DNA of 35,105 nucleotides from an uncultured Acetatifactor sp. (lineage in GTDB: Bacteria > Bacillota > Clostridia > Lachnospirales > Lachnospiraceae), in contig CAJUGT010000029.1 of NCBI GenBank assembly GCA_910586435.1, positions 1 to 35,105 on the forward strand. The letters are read 5' to 3'. The notes beneath the pieces were generated by a model. It was not told the origin of the DNA. It ran no database searches and saw only the letters and a list, made by a program, of their open reading frames with translations. Shown one piece after another: positions 8,401 through 16,222 of this stretch (positions within the stretch are counted from its first letter, which is position 1; each line of letters starts with the position of its first letter). The translations under genes and the position numbers were made by a program.

Positions 8401-9277
8401 CACAGGGATACAGGTGTCAATCCTGGAACAGGAGGACACTGTCAAAGAAGATATTTCGGAACAGACACGGCTTTTGCGCAAACGGGAAGTTCTGCGCCTG
8501 GCAGAAGGTCCCGGCCAGGTTTCCAGTGAAAAGAGCGAGTTGTTCCGGCGGCTGACGAAGAGACTGAATGCCCTGTATCCCTACGCAGGTCTGGAAGGTT
8601 TATATACCAAGACCACTGTTTCCGAGCTGAAAATCGCCGCTATGGCAGATAAGGACGAAGAGGCATTTCACGCTTTTGAAGAGAGGGAAGTTCAGCCTTA
8701 TATCCCCCTGTTTCGCAGAGAAGAGGAGAAAATCAGCGGTACTGTGCGCGGCAACGCTTATCACAGAGTGATGGAACTTCTGAATTTTGAGACATTGCTT
8801 GAATTGTCTCAGGAAGACCTGGCTGCGGGAGTGCATGACTTCCTGTGCCAGGAAGTAGGGAGCAAACGCCTGAAGGAGGAATATTTACAGGCCATAAAGG
8901 AGAAAAGAATTGTGAAGTTTCTCCAATCAAATCTGGCCGGACGTATGCGGAAGGCGCAGAAAAACGGAGGATTGTACCGGGAGCAGCCTTTTGTGCTGGG
9001 CATAGATGCCCGCAGACTGAAAGGTGAGTTCCCGGAAGAGGAAACTGTCCTCATTCAGGGAATCATAGATGTTTTCTTCGTGGAGGAAGACGGACTGGTA
9101 TTGCTGGATTACAAGACGGACGCCGTGTCATCTCTGTCAGAGCTTTGGAACCGCTATGAGACACAGATGGATTATTATCAGGAGGCCATCTGGAAACTCA
9201 TGGGGATGCCGGTAAAGGAGAGAATTTTGTATTCCTTCCATCTGGAAGAGTACAGTTCCATGAAAGGGAAGAGATAA
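5462..9277 (+). CDS. addA: ATP-dependent helicase/nuclease subunit A (AddA)
   Basis: 1271 aa, the usual size. AddA is the UvrD-like helicase and nuclease of the AddAB complex, which processes double-strand breaks up to Chi for RecA loading. Visible motifs are Walker A SAAAGSGKT (23-31), FTNAAAAEM, Walker B DEYQDSN, GDVKQSIYKFR, NFRSRRE, MSIHKSKGLEFP and VAMTRAREKL. The C-terminal PD-(D/E)XK nuclease ends in LLDYKTD (D1216, K1218). Two low-complexity insertions are seen, near residues 455-480 and 680-740; the second contains a 15-bp tandem duplication. AGGAGG 5 nt before ATG fixes the start. addB, which usually precedes addA, is absent; a terminated ABC-exporter operon lies there instead. Confidence 0.95.
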   Translation: MGVTFTPEQQNAIDLHGCNILVSAAAGSGKTAVLTERIIRRVCDETHPVDIDRLLVVTFTNAAAAEMRERIAAGISRKLIENPESAHIQKQATLLHNAQITTIDSFCLFLLRNHFNEIGLDPAFRIADEGEMKLLGQEVLKELFEDFYASGDEAFRFCVEYFCPSGKESVLEQHILNLSRYAASFPWPDQWLQERRGDYDAETVEELCTGSCGTYLMSHLRSMTEGCVQKLDRVRRLCEAPDGPYMYGTLVEEELEGLQGLLKCSSLEEYGVKLSGITFGRLPSKKDDSVSAAKRELAKTMRAEVKEALQKLEERYFATPLELALRQGAACREPISTLIDLVLDFHRRMGERKQEKKIIDFSDMEHYALDILLKRREDGTVEPSAVALEYREHFVEILIDEYQDSNIVQEYLLKAVSGEETGKYNRFLVGDVKQSIYKFRLARPELFLEKYNEYESAAAGGEEAFQGQGAMGEAETTALRSGCLRIDLSRNFRSRREVIEAVNDVFGRLMSEKVGKIPYDERAALYPGAEYPRSEGCESELLLVEKPDREGEMGDKEAEALTIARKIRELCVSFQVLDKESGELRPVKYSDMVILLRTNSGWDEEFKAVLEKEGIPVYITSKTGYFAATEVQDLLQFLRVLDNPCQDIPLFGVMKSMFGGFTDEEIARIRSQKKDCGLYEALKAFAQWEFAQWESGGREAKTPQEPDLTREGHWTQIAEEAGQAMPDQAVEQGGESQKVSLEERARTFLDMIAAYRRCTVYLPIRELLSKLVEDFGYLDYVTALPAGGKRRANVEMLFTKASDFEKTSYFGLFHFIRYMEQLEKYDVDYGEAGLLDENADVVRIMSIHKSKGLEFPVTFVAGMNKRFNMQDVNQSLILDMDLGLAIDYVDPKRRIRNKTLRRMALSGKLREESLSEELRVLYVAMTRAREKLILTGVTEKAASRFEQCCLLYEQGLERLTYMEFMEAGSYLDFLLPVLPGTGIQVSILEQEDTVKEDISEQTRLLRKREVLRLAEGPGQVSSEKSELFRRLTKRLNALYPYAGLEGLYTKTTVSELKIAAMADKDEEAFHAFEEREVQPYIPLFRREEEKISGTVRGNAYHRVMELLNFETLLELSQEDLAAGVHDFLCQEVGSKRLKEEYLQAIKEKRIVKFLQSNLAGRMRKAQKNGGLYREQPFVLGIDARRLKGEFPEEETVLIQGIIDVFFVEEDGLVLLDYKTDAVSSLSELWNRYETQMDYYQEAIWKLMGMPVKERILYSFHLEEYSSMKGKR
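7514..7543 (+). repeat. 15-bp tandem duplication inside addA
   Basis: TTTGCGCAATGGGAA at 7514-7528 is repeated at 7529-7543 with one change, giving FAQWEFAQWE in the protein. It lies in a poorly conserved linker, keeps frame, and looks like a recent slippage event. Confidence 0.85.
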
Positions 9278-9300
9278 AATGAACAACAGGGAGAAGGACA

Positions 9301-12030
9301 ATGGATGACAGGAGAGTGGTGATTGGGATACTGGCACATGTGGATGCCGGCAAGACCACTCTTGCGGAAGGATTATTATACACATGTGGGAGAATCAGGA
9401 AGCCTGGCAGAGTGGATCACGGCGATGTTTTTCTGGATAATTTTGCCCAGGAGAGGGAGAGGGGCATTACCATTTTTTCCAAACAGGCTCAGATTTCCTG
9501 GGAAGGGCTGGATATTACATTGCTGGATACGCCGGGGCATGTGGATTTTTCCGCGGAAATGGAGCGAACGCTGCAAGTATTGGATTACGCTCTGCTGGTT
9601 ATCAGCGGCACCGATGGGGTACAGGGACATACCAGGACTCTGTGGCTTTTGCTGAAACAATATAAGATTCCCGTCTTCCTCTTTGTCAACAAAATGGATC
9701 AGCCGGACACGGACAGGGAAAAGCTGCTGGAAGAATTGCGGGAGAAGCTGGATGGGGGCTGTCTGGAATTTGGTCCGGAGGGGAGGGAGGGCTTTCGGGA
9801 CGAAACCCTGCTGGAAGAGCTGGCCATGTGCGAAGAAGGGATGATGGAGGAGTATCTGGAAACAGGAAAAATCTCCCATGACTCTTTGGTGGAGGCCATT
9901 GCCGGAAGACATGTGTTTCCCTGTTATTTTGGTTCGGCCCTTCGTTTGGAGGGGGTGGATAAATTGATAAAAGGGCTTGCAAACTATTGTAAATGCCCCA
10001 AATATCCGGAAGAATTCGGGGCGAGAGTGTATAAAATATCCAGGGATGAAGCGGGAAACCGGCTGACACATCTAAAAGTGACAGGGGGTGTCCTGCGGGT
10101 AAAGATGCTGCTGGACAACAGGGGCAGTGCCCCTTCTGAGGAGGAAGTCTGGGAAGAAAAGGCGGACCAGATCAGGGTTTACGGAGGACTGCCCGGAGGG
10201 GGAGCCAGATTTGACTCTGTGGAGCAGATGGGGGCGGGGAGTGTCTGTGCCGTCACCGGGCTTGGCAGAACCTATGCGGGGCAGGGGTTGGGTTGGGAGA
10301 GCAAAAATGAACTTCCGGTGCTTTTGCCGGTGCTGACTTATGCGCTGGTGCTTCCGGAAGGAACCGATGAGGTGAAAGTACTGGGGCAGCTTCGCAAACT
10401 TGAAGAAGAAGAGCCGCAGCTGCATGTGGTATGGCAGGAAACTGGGGCGGCACAAAAGGCAATATCTTCTCCGATTCATGTGCGGGTCATGGGGGAAGTG
10501 CAGATGGAAGTCCTGAAAGCGCAGATGAAAGAACGTTTCGGGCTGGAAGTGGAGTTTGGGGAGGGGCATATTATCTATCAGGAGACCATTACAGAAGCGG
10601 TGGTGGGCATAGGACATTATGAACCCCTGCGCCATTATGCGGAGGTACACCTTCTGTTGGAGCCTGGGGAGCCTGGGAGCGGGCTGCGCTTTGCAAGCGC
10701 ATGCAGTGAAGATGAGCTTGACAGAAATTGGCAGAGGCTTGTTTTGACACATCTGGAAGAGAAGACACATCTGGGGGTACTGACCGGTTCGCCTCTGACA
10801 GATATGAAGATTACTCTTTTGACCGGCCGTGCCCATAAGAAACACACGGAGGGCGGAGATTTTCGCCAGGCCACGTATCGGGCCATTCGCCAGGGGTTGA
10901 TGCAGGGCGGATGTGTATTGCTGGAACCTGTCTTTTCCTTTACTATGGAGCTGCCCGGAGAACAGATTGGCAGGGCCATGGCAGATATTCACAGAATGCA
11001 GGGCAGTTTTGAACCACCCGTCACCAGAGGGGAATACGCAGTGCTCACCGGAAGCGCGCCGGTGGCCGGAATGAGTGATTACCAAAAGGAATTCATTGCC
11101 TATACCAGGGGACTGGGAAGGCTTTCCTGTGTGTTAAAAGGATATGAGCCATGTCATAACACGGTGGAAGTCATGGAGAAAATGGGGTATGAACCGGACA
11201 GGGATTTGGACAATCCCTCTTCCTCCATATTTTGCTCCCATGGGGCGGGGATTCTGGTGAACTGGGACCAGGTGCCGGAATATGCCCATTTGGAGAACGG
11301 CTGGCATCCGGAAGTAAAAAGTACGGGGAATTTGGCGGAAGAGGCCGTATCTTCTCAAAATATGAGCAGGGCTCATAAGGGAACAAAACGTACAGATCAT
11401 ATTTCATTGGAGGAAATTGACGAAATCTTCAAACGGACTTACAAGAAAAGCCTGGAGGATTACGCTCCCTGCCGATATTCCGCCCAAAATGCCAGAGGCG
11501 TCAGGGAGGACGGGCGCTCTGCCGAAAGCGGGGAAGAGAAGCGGTTTGTGGCCCGTGGGCAGGACAAAAGGGAAGAGTATTTGCTGGTGGACGGATATAA
11601 CATAATTTTTGCCTGGGAAGATTTGCGCAGTCTTGCAGAAGTCAGTATAGACAGTGCCAGGGACAAACTTATGGATATATGCTGTAATTACCAGGGATAT
11701 TGGGGCGGGACTCTGATACTGGTCTATGACGCCTATAAAGTCAAAGGGAATCCCGGTTCTGCCATTCAGTATCACAATATCCATGTAGTTTACACCAGGG
11801 AGGCGGAGACTGCGGACCAGTATATTGAGAAGACCGTGCATAAAATAGGAAAAAAATATCAGGTTACGGTGGCCACTTCCGATGCGTTGGAGCAGATGAT
11901 TATCTGGGGGGATGGGGCAATTCGTCTCTCTGCCAGAGGATTTCAGGAGGAAGTGGAGGCGGCTGTGAGGCGGATACGTGAACTGTTTCCGGTGAGCAGA
12001 GAGCCCTTTAATCCTATTGACATTCCTTAA
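9301..12030 (+). CDS. Tet/EF-G-like ribosomal GTPase fused to a Rae1/YacP-type NYN nuclease domain
   Basis: 909 aa against about 640 for Tet(M)/Tet(O). Residues 1-640 or so follow the ribosomal-protection order: G domain with AHVDAGKT (12-19), RGIT (54-57), DTPGH (76-80) and NKMD (130-133), then EF-G-like domains II to V ending with an EFIAYTRGLGRL..LKGY segment. A linker carries a CSHGAGILVNWD motif. Residues about 758-895 match Rae1 (YacP), the B. subtilis ribosome-associated A-site mRNA endonuclease: LLVDGYN (761-767), LVYDAYK, E..TADQYIEK and ATSD, with acidic residues D764, D810, D839 and D861 in place. An enzyme that enters the A site by its GTPase part and cuts mRNA by the NYN part is a plausible inference. 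Automated tools would probably call it tetracycline resistance, which the fusion makes doubtful. It starts 24 bp after addA and is probably co-transcribed with it. Confidence 0.85.
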   Translation: MDDRRVVIGILAHVDAGKTTLAEGLLYTCGRIRKPGRVDHGDVFLDNFAQERERGITIFSKQAQISWEGLDITLLDTPGHVDFSAEMERTLQVLDYALLVISGTDGVQGHTRTLWLLLKQYKIPVFLFVNKMDQPDTDREKLLEELREKLDGGCLEFGPEGREGFRDETLLEELAMCEEGMMEEYLETGKISHDSLVEAIAGRHVFPCYFGSALRLEGVDKLIKGLANYCKCPKYPEEFGARVYKISRDEAGNRLTHLKVTGGVLRVKMLLDNRGSAPSEEEVWEEKADQIRVYGGLPGGGARFDSVEQMGAGSVCAVTGLGRTYAGQGLGWESKNELPVLLPVLTYALVLPEGTDEVKVLGQLRKLEEEEPQLHVVWQETGAAQKAISSPIHVRVMGEVQMEVLKAQMKERFGLEVEFGEGHIIYQETITEAVVGIGHYEPLRHYAEVHLLLEPGEPGSGLRFASACSEDELDRNWQRLVLTHLEEKTHLGVLTGSPLTDMKITLLTGRAHKKHTEGGDFRQATYRAIRQGLMQGGCVLLEPVFSFTMELPGEQIGRAMADIHRMQGSFEPPVTRGEYAVLTGSAPVAGMSDYQKEFIAYTRGLGRLSCVLKGYEPCHNTVEVMEKMGYEPDRDLDNPSSSIFCSHGAGILVNWDQVPEYAHLENGWHPEVKSTGNLAEEAVSSQNMSRAHKGTKRTDHISLEEIDEIFKRTYKKSLEDYAPCRYSAQNARGVREDGRSAESGEEKRFVARGQDKREEYLLVDGYNIIFAWEDLRSLAEVSIDSARDKLMDICCNYQGYWGGTLILVYDAYKVKGNPGSAIQYHNIHVVYTREAETADQYIEKTVHKIGKKYQVTVATSDALEQMIIWGDGAIRLSARGFQEEVEAAVRRIRELFPVSREPFNPIDIP

Positions 12031-12039
12031 AATCCAAGA

Positions 12040-12068
12040 TTGCGTTCCTATAGTATTTGTGATAAAAT
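12040..12068 (+). promoter_or_regulatory. Promoter ahead of mraY with an overlapping palindrome
   Basis: TTGCGT (12040-12045), a 17-bp spacer and TAAAAT (12063-12068). A perfect 8-bp inverted repeat, TAGTATTT (12051-12058) with AAATACTA (12065-12072), spans the spacer and -10. This is the geometry of an operator for a dimeric repressor. No regulator family is assigned. Confidence 0.6.
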
Positions 12069-12173
12069 ACTACCTGCCTGCACAGACTTTAAGAGAAGCG
12101 GAAACATCAGGTTTTGGCGGGCATATAATAAAGACGGGAAAGGAAACCGTGCTTATGCGCGGGCAGGATTCAT

Positions 12174-13136
12174 ATGTTATACAGTATTGTTTCAGAGAAT
12201 ATAAATTCATTGTTGGCACTGGGAGGAATTCTGTTCGCGTTTGCGGCGACGGTGATAGCAACCGGGAAACTGGCGCAGTTTCTTCCCAAAGACGCAGGAA
12301 GGGAATATGCCCATGACGGCAAGCTTTCCGCAGGCAAGCCCAGGGGCGCGGGCATTATTTTCATATTGGTCTTTGCCGTGACTGCGCTTTTGTTTGTTCC
12401 TGTGAAGGCGGAGACTGTGATATATCTGATTCTGACAGTAATATCAATGATTACGGGATTTCTGGACGACGCCTCTGAAAAGCCCTGGGGAGGACTGAAA
12501 AAAGGCTTTTTGGATCTGTGTGTTGCCGTGCTTGTGGCAGGAACCTTTCTGAAATACAATCCCAATACCATTGAACTGGCATTGTTTCATGAGCAGGTGG
12601 TCATTCCCAGGCTGGTATTTGCCGGTTTGATTGTGATATTGGTATGGGTTTCAGTGAATGTGACCAACTGTTCCGACGGCGTGGACGGGCTTTCCGGCAC
12701 GCTGACAATTATTACCTTATCCTCCATTTATATATTGGACAGGCTTTTGGGAAGCGGTCAGGATTTTGCTTATCTCGTACTGCTTTTTGTGGTATGTATT
12801 TTAGGGTATCTGTGGTATAACGCTACACCAAGCCGTCTGCTGATGGGGGATGCGGGCTCAAGAGCCATGGGGCTGTTTATCAGCATTGCGATTCTCAAGA
12901 CCGGAAGTCCGCTTTTATATATTCCGGTAGCGTTGGTGCTTATTATGGATGGTGGTTTGGGACTCATAAAAGTCTCATTGATACGATTGTTTAAGATTCA
13001 TGTCATGAAAAATATCAGGATGCCTCTTCATGACCATGTGCGGAAAACATGGGGGTGGTCCAATACACAGACGGTATTTCGTTTTGCCATCATTCAGATT
13101 GTGCTCAATATGGCAGTGGTTTATGGGATAAGGTGA
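12174..13136 (+). CDS. mraY: MraY-family phospho-N-acetylmuramoyl-pentapeptide transferase
   Basis: 320 aa, about ten membrane segments. The family joins phospho-MurNAc-pentapeptide to undecaprenyl phosphate to make lipid I at the inner face of the membrane. Visible motifs are KPRGAGI, GFLDDAS, NCSDGVDGLSG, LMGDAGSRAMG and a late LHDHVRKTWGWS. The last replaces the HHH of typical MraY with HDH, and the DDxxK motif is altered to DDASEK. The gene is outside any division/cell-wall cluster. It could instead be a relative acting on another polyprenyl-phosphate sugar (WecA/TagO side), but the GWS motif favours MraY. Its start, ATG after GGGCAGGA, sits 143 bp after the GTPase fusion and behind its own promoter. 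Confidence 0.75.
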   Translation: MLYSIVSENINSLLALGGILFAFAATVIATGKLAQFLPKDAGREYAHDGKLSAGKPRGAGIIFILVFAVTALLFVPVKAETVIYLILTVISMITGFLDDASEKPWGGLKKGFLDLCVAVLVAGTFLKYNPNTIELALFHEQVVIPRLVFAGLIVILVWVSVNVTNCSDGVDGLSGTLTIITLSSIYILDRLLGSGQDFAYLVLLFVVCILGYLWYNATPSRLLMGDAGSRAMGLFISIAILKTGSPLLYIPVALVLIMDGGLGLIKVSLIRLFKIHVMKNIRMPLHDHVRKTWGWSNTQTVFRFAIIQIVLNMAVVYGIR

Positions 13137-13229
13137 CAGGGAATATCCTGTGGGGAACAGAAGAATTTACAGACGCAAGGCTTTGGGCCGTGAGCTGGAA
13201 GTGGGGGAAAGAATGAAAGGGTATGGATT

Positions 13230-13733
13230 ATGTATGACGAATTGACGCTGAGTGATATCAGGAAGATGGAAGAGGAGATTGAGCACCGCAAGCTGGTGGT
13301 GCGTCCCAAGGCTTTGGAGGATGTGAAGGAAGCCAGGGCCCAGGGGGATTTGAGCGAGAACTTTGAGTATTACGCCGCCAAAAAATTTAAAAACCAGAAT
13401 GAGAGCCGTATTCGCTATCTGGAAAGGATGATACGGACGGCAAAGGTGATTTCGGAAGAGTCTGCCGAGGATGAAGCAGGGATGAATAATACCGTCACAG
13501 TGGAATTTGTGGAGGACGGTACGGTGGAAAGCTATAAAATTGTGACTACCGTAAGGGGAAATTCCCTGGCAAACCTTATCAGCAATGAAAGTCCTCTGGG
13601 CAAAGCCTTATTGGGTAAAAAGGAAGGGGAGCTGGCCCATGTGCAGGTGAACGATACCATAGGGTATGATGTGAAAATTCTGAAGATTGAAAATACGGTT
13701 GATGACGGCAGCGATAAAATCAGGAGTTTTTAA
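13230..13733 (+). CDS. greA: Transcription elongation factor GreA
   Basis: 167 aa, normal length. GreA enters the RNA polymerase secondary channel and stimulates cleavage of backtracked RNA. The N-terminal coiled coil carries the acidic tip ARAQGDLSENFEYYAAK, and the C-terminal FKBP-like half shows SPLGKALLGKKEGE. AAAGGG lies 8 nt before ATG. The stop codon is followed immediately by the ATG of the HAD-CPBP gene, so the two are translationally coupled. Confidence 0.95.
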   Translation: MYDELTLSDIRKMEEEIEHRKLVVRPKALEDVKEARAQGDLSENFEYYAAKKFKNQNESRIRYLERMIRTAKVISEESAEDEAGMNNTVTVEFVEDGTVESYKIVTTVRGNSLANLISNESPLGKALLGKKEGELAHVQVNDTIGYDVKILKIENTVDDGSDKIRSF

Positions 13734-15230
13734 ATGAAAGAGTATCTCTTATTTGATTTGGATGGGACATTGACGGACCCCAAGGTGGGAATCTGTACCT
13801 GTGTGCAGTACGCTTTGGGGCATTTTGGAATTGAGGAGCCGGATCTGGATAAGCTGGAGCCTTTCATAGGGCCGCCTTTAAAGGACAGTTTTATGGAATT
13901 TTACGGAATGTCAGAAGAGCAGGCAGAGAAGGCAGTGGAAAAATACAGGGAGCGTTTCAGGGAGAAGGGGATATTTGAAAATCGACTCTATCCAGGAATT
14001 CCAAAGATGCTGAGAACCCTCAGAGCCAGGGGAATGACGCTGGCAGTCGCGTCCAGTAAACCCACGGTGTTCGTTCGGCAGATTCTGGAACACTTTAAAT
14101 TATCAAAATATTTTAAGGTGGTTATGGGAAGTGAACTGGATGGCAGCCGGGGAACCAAAGAAGAGGTAGTGCGGGCAGCGCTTCGGGAGCTTTTTGACGG
14201 AAAGACAATTGACAGGGACAGGGTGTACATGATTGGAGACCGCCGTTTTGATGTGGAAGGAGCCCATGGCGCAAAGGTGGAAAGCGTGGGGGTTACATAC
14301 GGATACGGCAGTATGGAGGAATTAAAGGAAGCGAAATCGGACTATATTGTCCGCTCGGTGGAAGAACTGGAACAATTTCTGTTGAGAGGGACGGAGGAGA
14401 GAGGAAAAAAGGGAATTTGGGAGATATGGCGGATTGCGAGGCCTTTTTTGCTTTTTTTTCTGGTGAAAAGCGCTCTGGAGGGGCTGGTGGGATTCCTGCT
14501 GGCGCTCCTTGGCAGCAGGCTTCCCGGGGCGGAATTTTTGTTTGTGAGGGATGAGGAAGGGCTGCTGGCCGGTTTTTCAGGCAATGGTTACGCAATATTA
14601 TCGGCAGTGGGCTTTTTTGGGGGAGGGGCAGTGCTTTTTGCGTCTGCCTGGCAGGCAATCCATGAGAGGATGCTTGACTCTAAATTGCTGCATCTTCGGA
14701 AAGAACCGGCGAAATGTTATATTTTGCTTGGAATGGCAACCATTGGTTTTGCTCTGGGGCTGAACATACTGCTTGTTTTCTTTGGTGTGACGAAAGGGGC
14801 GGAGTCCTACCAGCAGGTTGCCCAGCGGCAGTATGGGGCATGGCTGCCCCTGGGATTATTTTGCTATGGCATCATTGCCCCGTTGGCGGAAGAGCTGGTA
14901 TTTCGGGGAATGATATACCATGAATTGAGACGGCTTCTGAAAATGCCCTCGGCCATGGTAATATCGGCGGCGCTTTTTGCCCTGTATCATGGCAATATGG
15001 TACAGGGACTTTATGCCTTTTTCATGGGATTGCTTATGGTCTATGCCTATGAATATTTCGGAGACTTCAGGGTGCCGGCGGCAATGCATATGGGAGCAAA
15101 TCTGCTTATTTATCTGTTGACATCCGCAGAGATTGCCTCAAAGATTATGAATGTACCCGTATGCATGGTATGTATCATATGGGCATTGGGCGGTGTATAT
15201 CTGCTGAACAGAGAGAAGGCCATATTCTGA
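13734..15230 (+). CDS. HAD-family phosphatase fused to a CPBP intramembrane protease
   Basis: 498 aa. Residues 1-215 are a phosphoglycolate-phosphatase-like HAD enzyme: catalytic DLDGT (D8, D10), a helical cap, SSKPT and MIGDRRFDVEGA. Residues about 235-498 are membrane-embedded and carry all three CPBP (Rce1/Abi) signatures: EELVFR (386-391), FALYHGN (H near 419) and MHMGANL. CPBP proteins are intramembrane glutamic proteases or bacteriocin-immunity and CAAX-processing relatives. The fusion is seamless, with no frameshift or internal SD where the two meet. A cytosolic phosphatase tethered to a membrane protease is unusual; the substrate of neither half can be inferred. It follows greA with zero spacing. 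Confidence 0.85.
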   Translation: MKEYLLFDLDGTLTDPKVGICTCVQYALGHFGIEEPDLDKLEPFIGPPLKDSFMEFYGMSEEQAEKAVEKYRERFREKGIFENRLYPGIPKMLRTLRARGMTLAVASSKPTVFVRQILEHFKLSKYFKVVMGSELDGSRGTKEEVVRAALRELFDGKTIDRDRVYMIGDRRFDVEGAHGAKVESVGVTYGYGSMEELKEAKSDYIVRSVEELEQFLLRGTEERGKKGIWEIWRIARPFLLFFLVKSALEGLVGFLLALLGSRLPGAEFLFVRDEEGLLAGFSGNGYAILSAVGFFGGGAVLFASAWQAIHERMLDSKLLHLRKEPAKCYILLGMATIGFALGLNILLVFFGVTKGAESYQQVAQRQYGAWLPLGLFCYGIIAPLAEELVFRGMIYHELRRLLKMPSAMVISAALFALYHGNMVQGLYAFFMGLLMVYAYEYFGDFRVPAAMHMGANLLIYLLTSAEIASKIMNVPVCMVCIIWALGGVYLLNREKAIF

Positions 15231-15295
15231 GTATGTTGAAACTGCGGCGCAGGCAGGGAACAGGCGCCGCTGTCAGGGGCGGCATGGAGGTTGTC

Positions 15296-16123
15296 ATGAG
15301 ATTTACGGTGGTCACGGTATGCCTGAATCCGGGAAGAAAATTGGAGAAAACACTGGAAAGTATATTGAAACAGAGCTGCACGGATGTGGAGGTTGTGCTG
15401 AAGGACGGCGGCAGCACGGACGGGGCGGTTGCGGCGTGGCAGCAAAAGGCGTCAGAGATTCCCGGAGGGGAGCGGGTGAGAGTATATACCCAAAAAGATA
15501 AGGGGATATATGATGCCATGAACCAGGCAGTGTCTTATGCCAGGGGAGAGTTTGTGATATTCCTGAATTGCGGGGACACCTTTTATGACCATGAAGTATT
15601 GGAGCGGGTCAATCAGGTGGTTGAGGCCAGGAAGCTGGCAGGAGAGGACTGCGGCAGGCTGGTGCTGTATGGGGATACTTACAGTGGGAAAAACAATGCG
15701 TTGATTGCCGCTGCGCCCGCTGTGACAGGCTTCACCTGTTACAGAAATATTCCCTGTCATCAATCCTGTGTTTACAGTACTGTTCTTTGCAGGGAAAAAA
15801 AGTATGACCTGAAATATTCCATACGCGCGGATTACGATCATTTTCTCTGGTGCTTTTACAGGGCGAAGGCAGAAATATGTCCCCTGGGATTTCCGGTAGC
15901 TTCTTATGAGGGCGGTGGTTATTCGGAGAGCCGTGAAAACCGAACACGGGACCGGCAGGAACACAGGCAGATTACGTCCTGTTATATGGGCAGGGGAGAG
16001 CTGATGAAATATCGTCTCATTATGGCCTGTACTTTGGCGCCCCTGCGCAGGGCAATGGCGGAGAGCAGTGTTCTGTCAGGGGTGTATCATTGGATGAAAG
16101 AATGTCTTTACAGGCGAAAGTGA
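15296..16123 (+). CDS. Family 2 glycosyltransferase (WcaE-like)
   Basis: 275 aa from the ATG at 15296, which has GGAGG at 15286-15290. An in-frame ATG lies at 15284, and the open frame reaches back into the previous gene. A GT-A fold is indicated by TVVTVCLNPGRKLEKTLES at the N-terminus, KDGGSTDG (nucleotide-sugar Asp), DKGIYDAMNQ and FLNCGDTFYD (DXD-like). Later HQSCVY and RADYDHFLW match WcaE/WfgS-type transferases that build extracellular polysaccharide. The next gene is a large membrane protein, and a flippase is nearby, so a surface-glycan role is likely. Donor and acceptor are unknown. Confidence 0.85.
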   Translation: MRFTVVTVCLNPGRKLEKTLESILKQSCTDVEVVLKDGGSTDGAVAAWQQKASEIPGGERVRVYTQKDKGIYDAMNQAVSYARGEFVIFLNCGDTFYDHEVLERVNQVVEARKLAGEDCGRLVLYGDTYSGKNNALIAAAPAVTGFTCYRNIPCHQSCVYSTVLCREKKYDLKYSIRADYDHFLWCFYRAKAEICPLGFPVASYEGGGYSESRENRTRDRQEHRQITSCYMGRGELMKYRLIMACTLAPLRRAMAESSVLSGVYHWMKECLYRRK

Positions 16124-16222
16124 TATGGAGGGGAAGAGAGAAACCTGTGAGTTCACAGAAAGTTCTGCCCGGAGGCCGGCTGGGAAATGACAAGGGGAGG
16201 CAGAACGGAAATGGAGGGAGTC

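Noticed and set aside
9301..12030. Tetracycline resistance gene
   Set aside because: Similarity to Tet proteins is real, but the extra NYN nuclease domain and chromosomal operon with addA make a resistance call unsafe.
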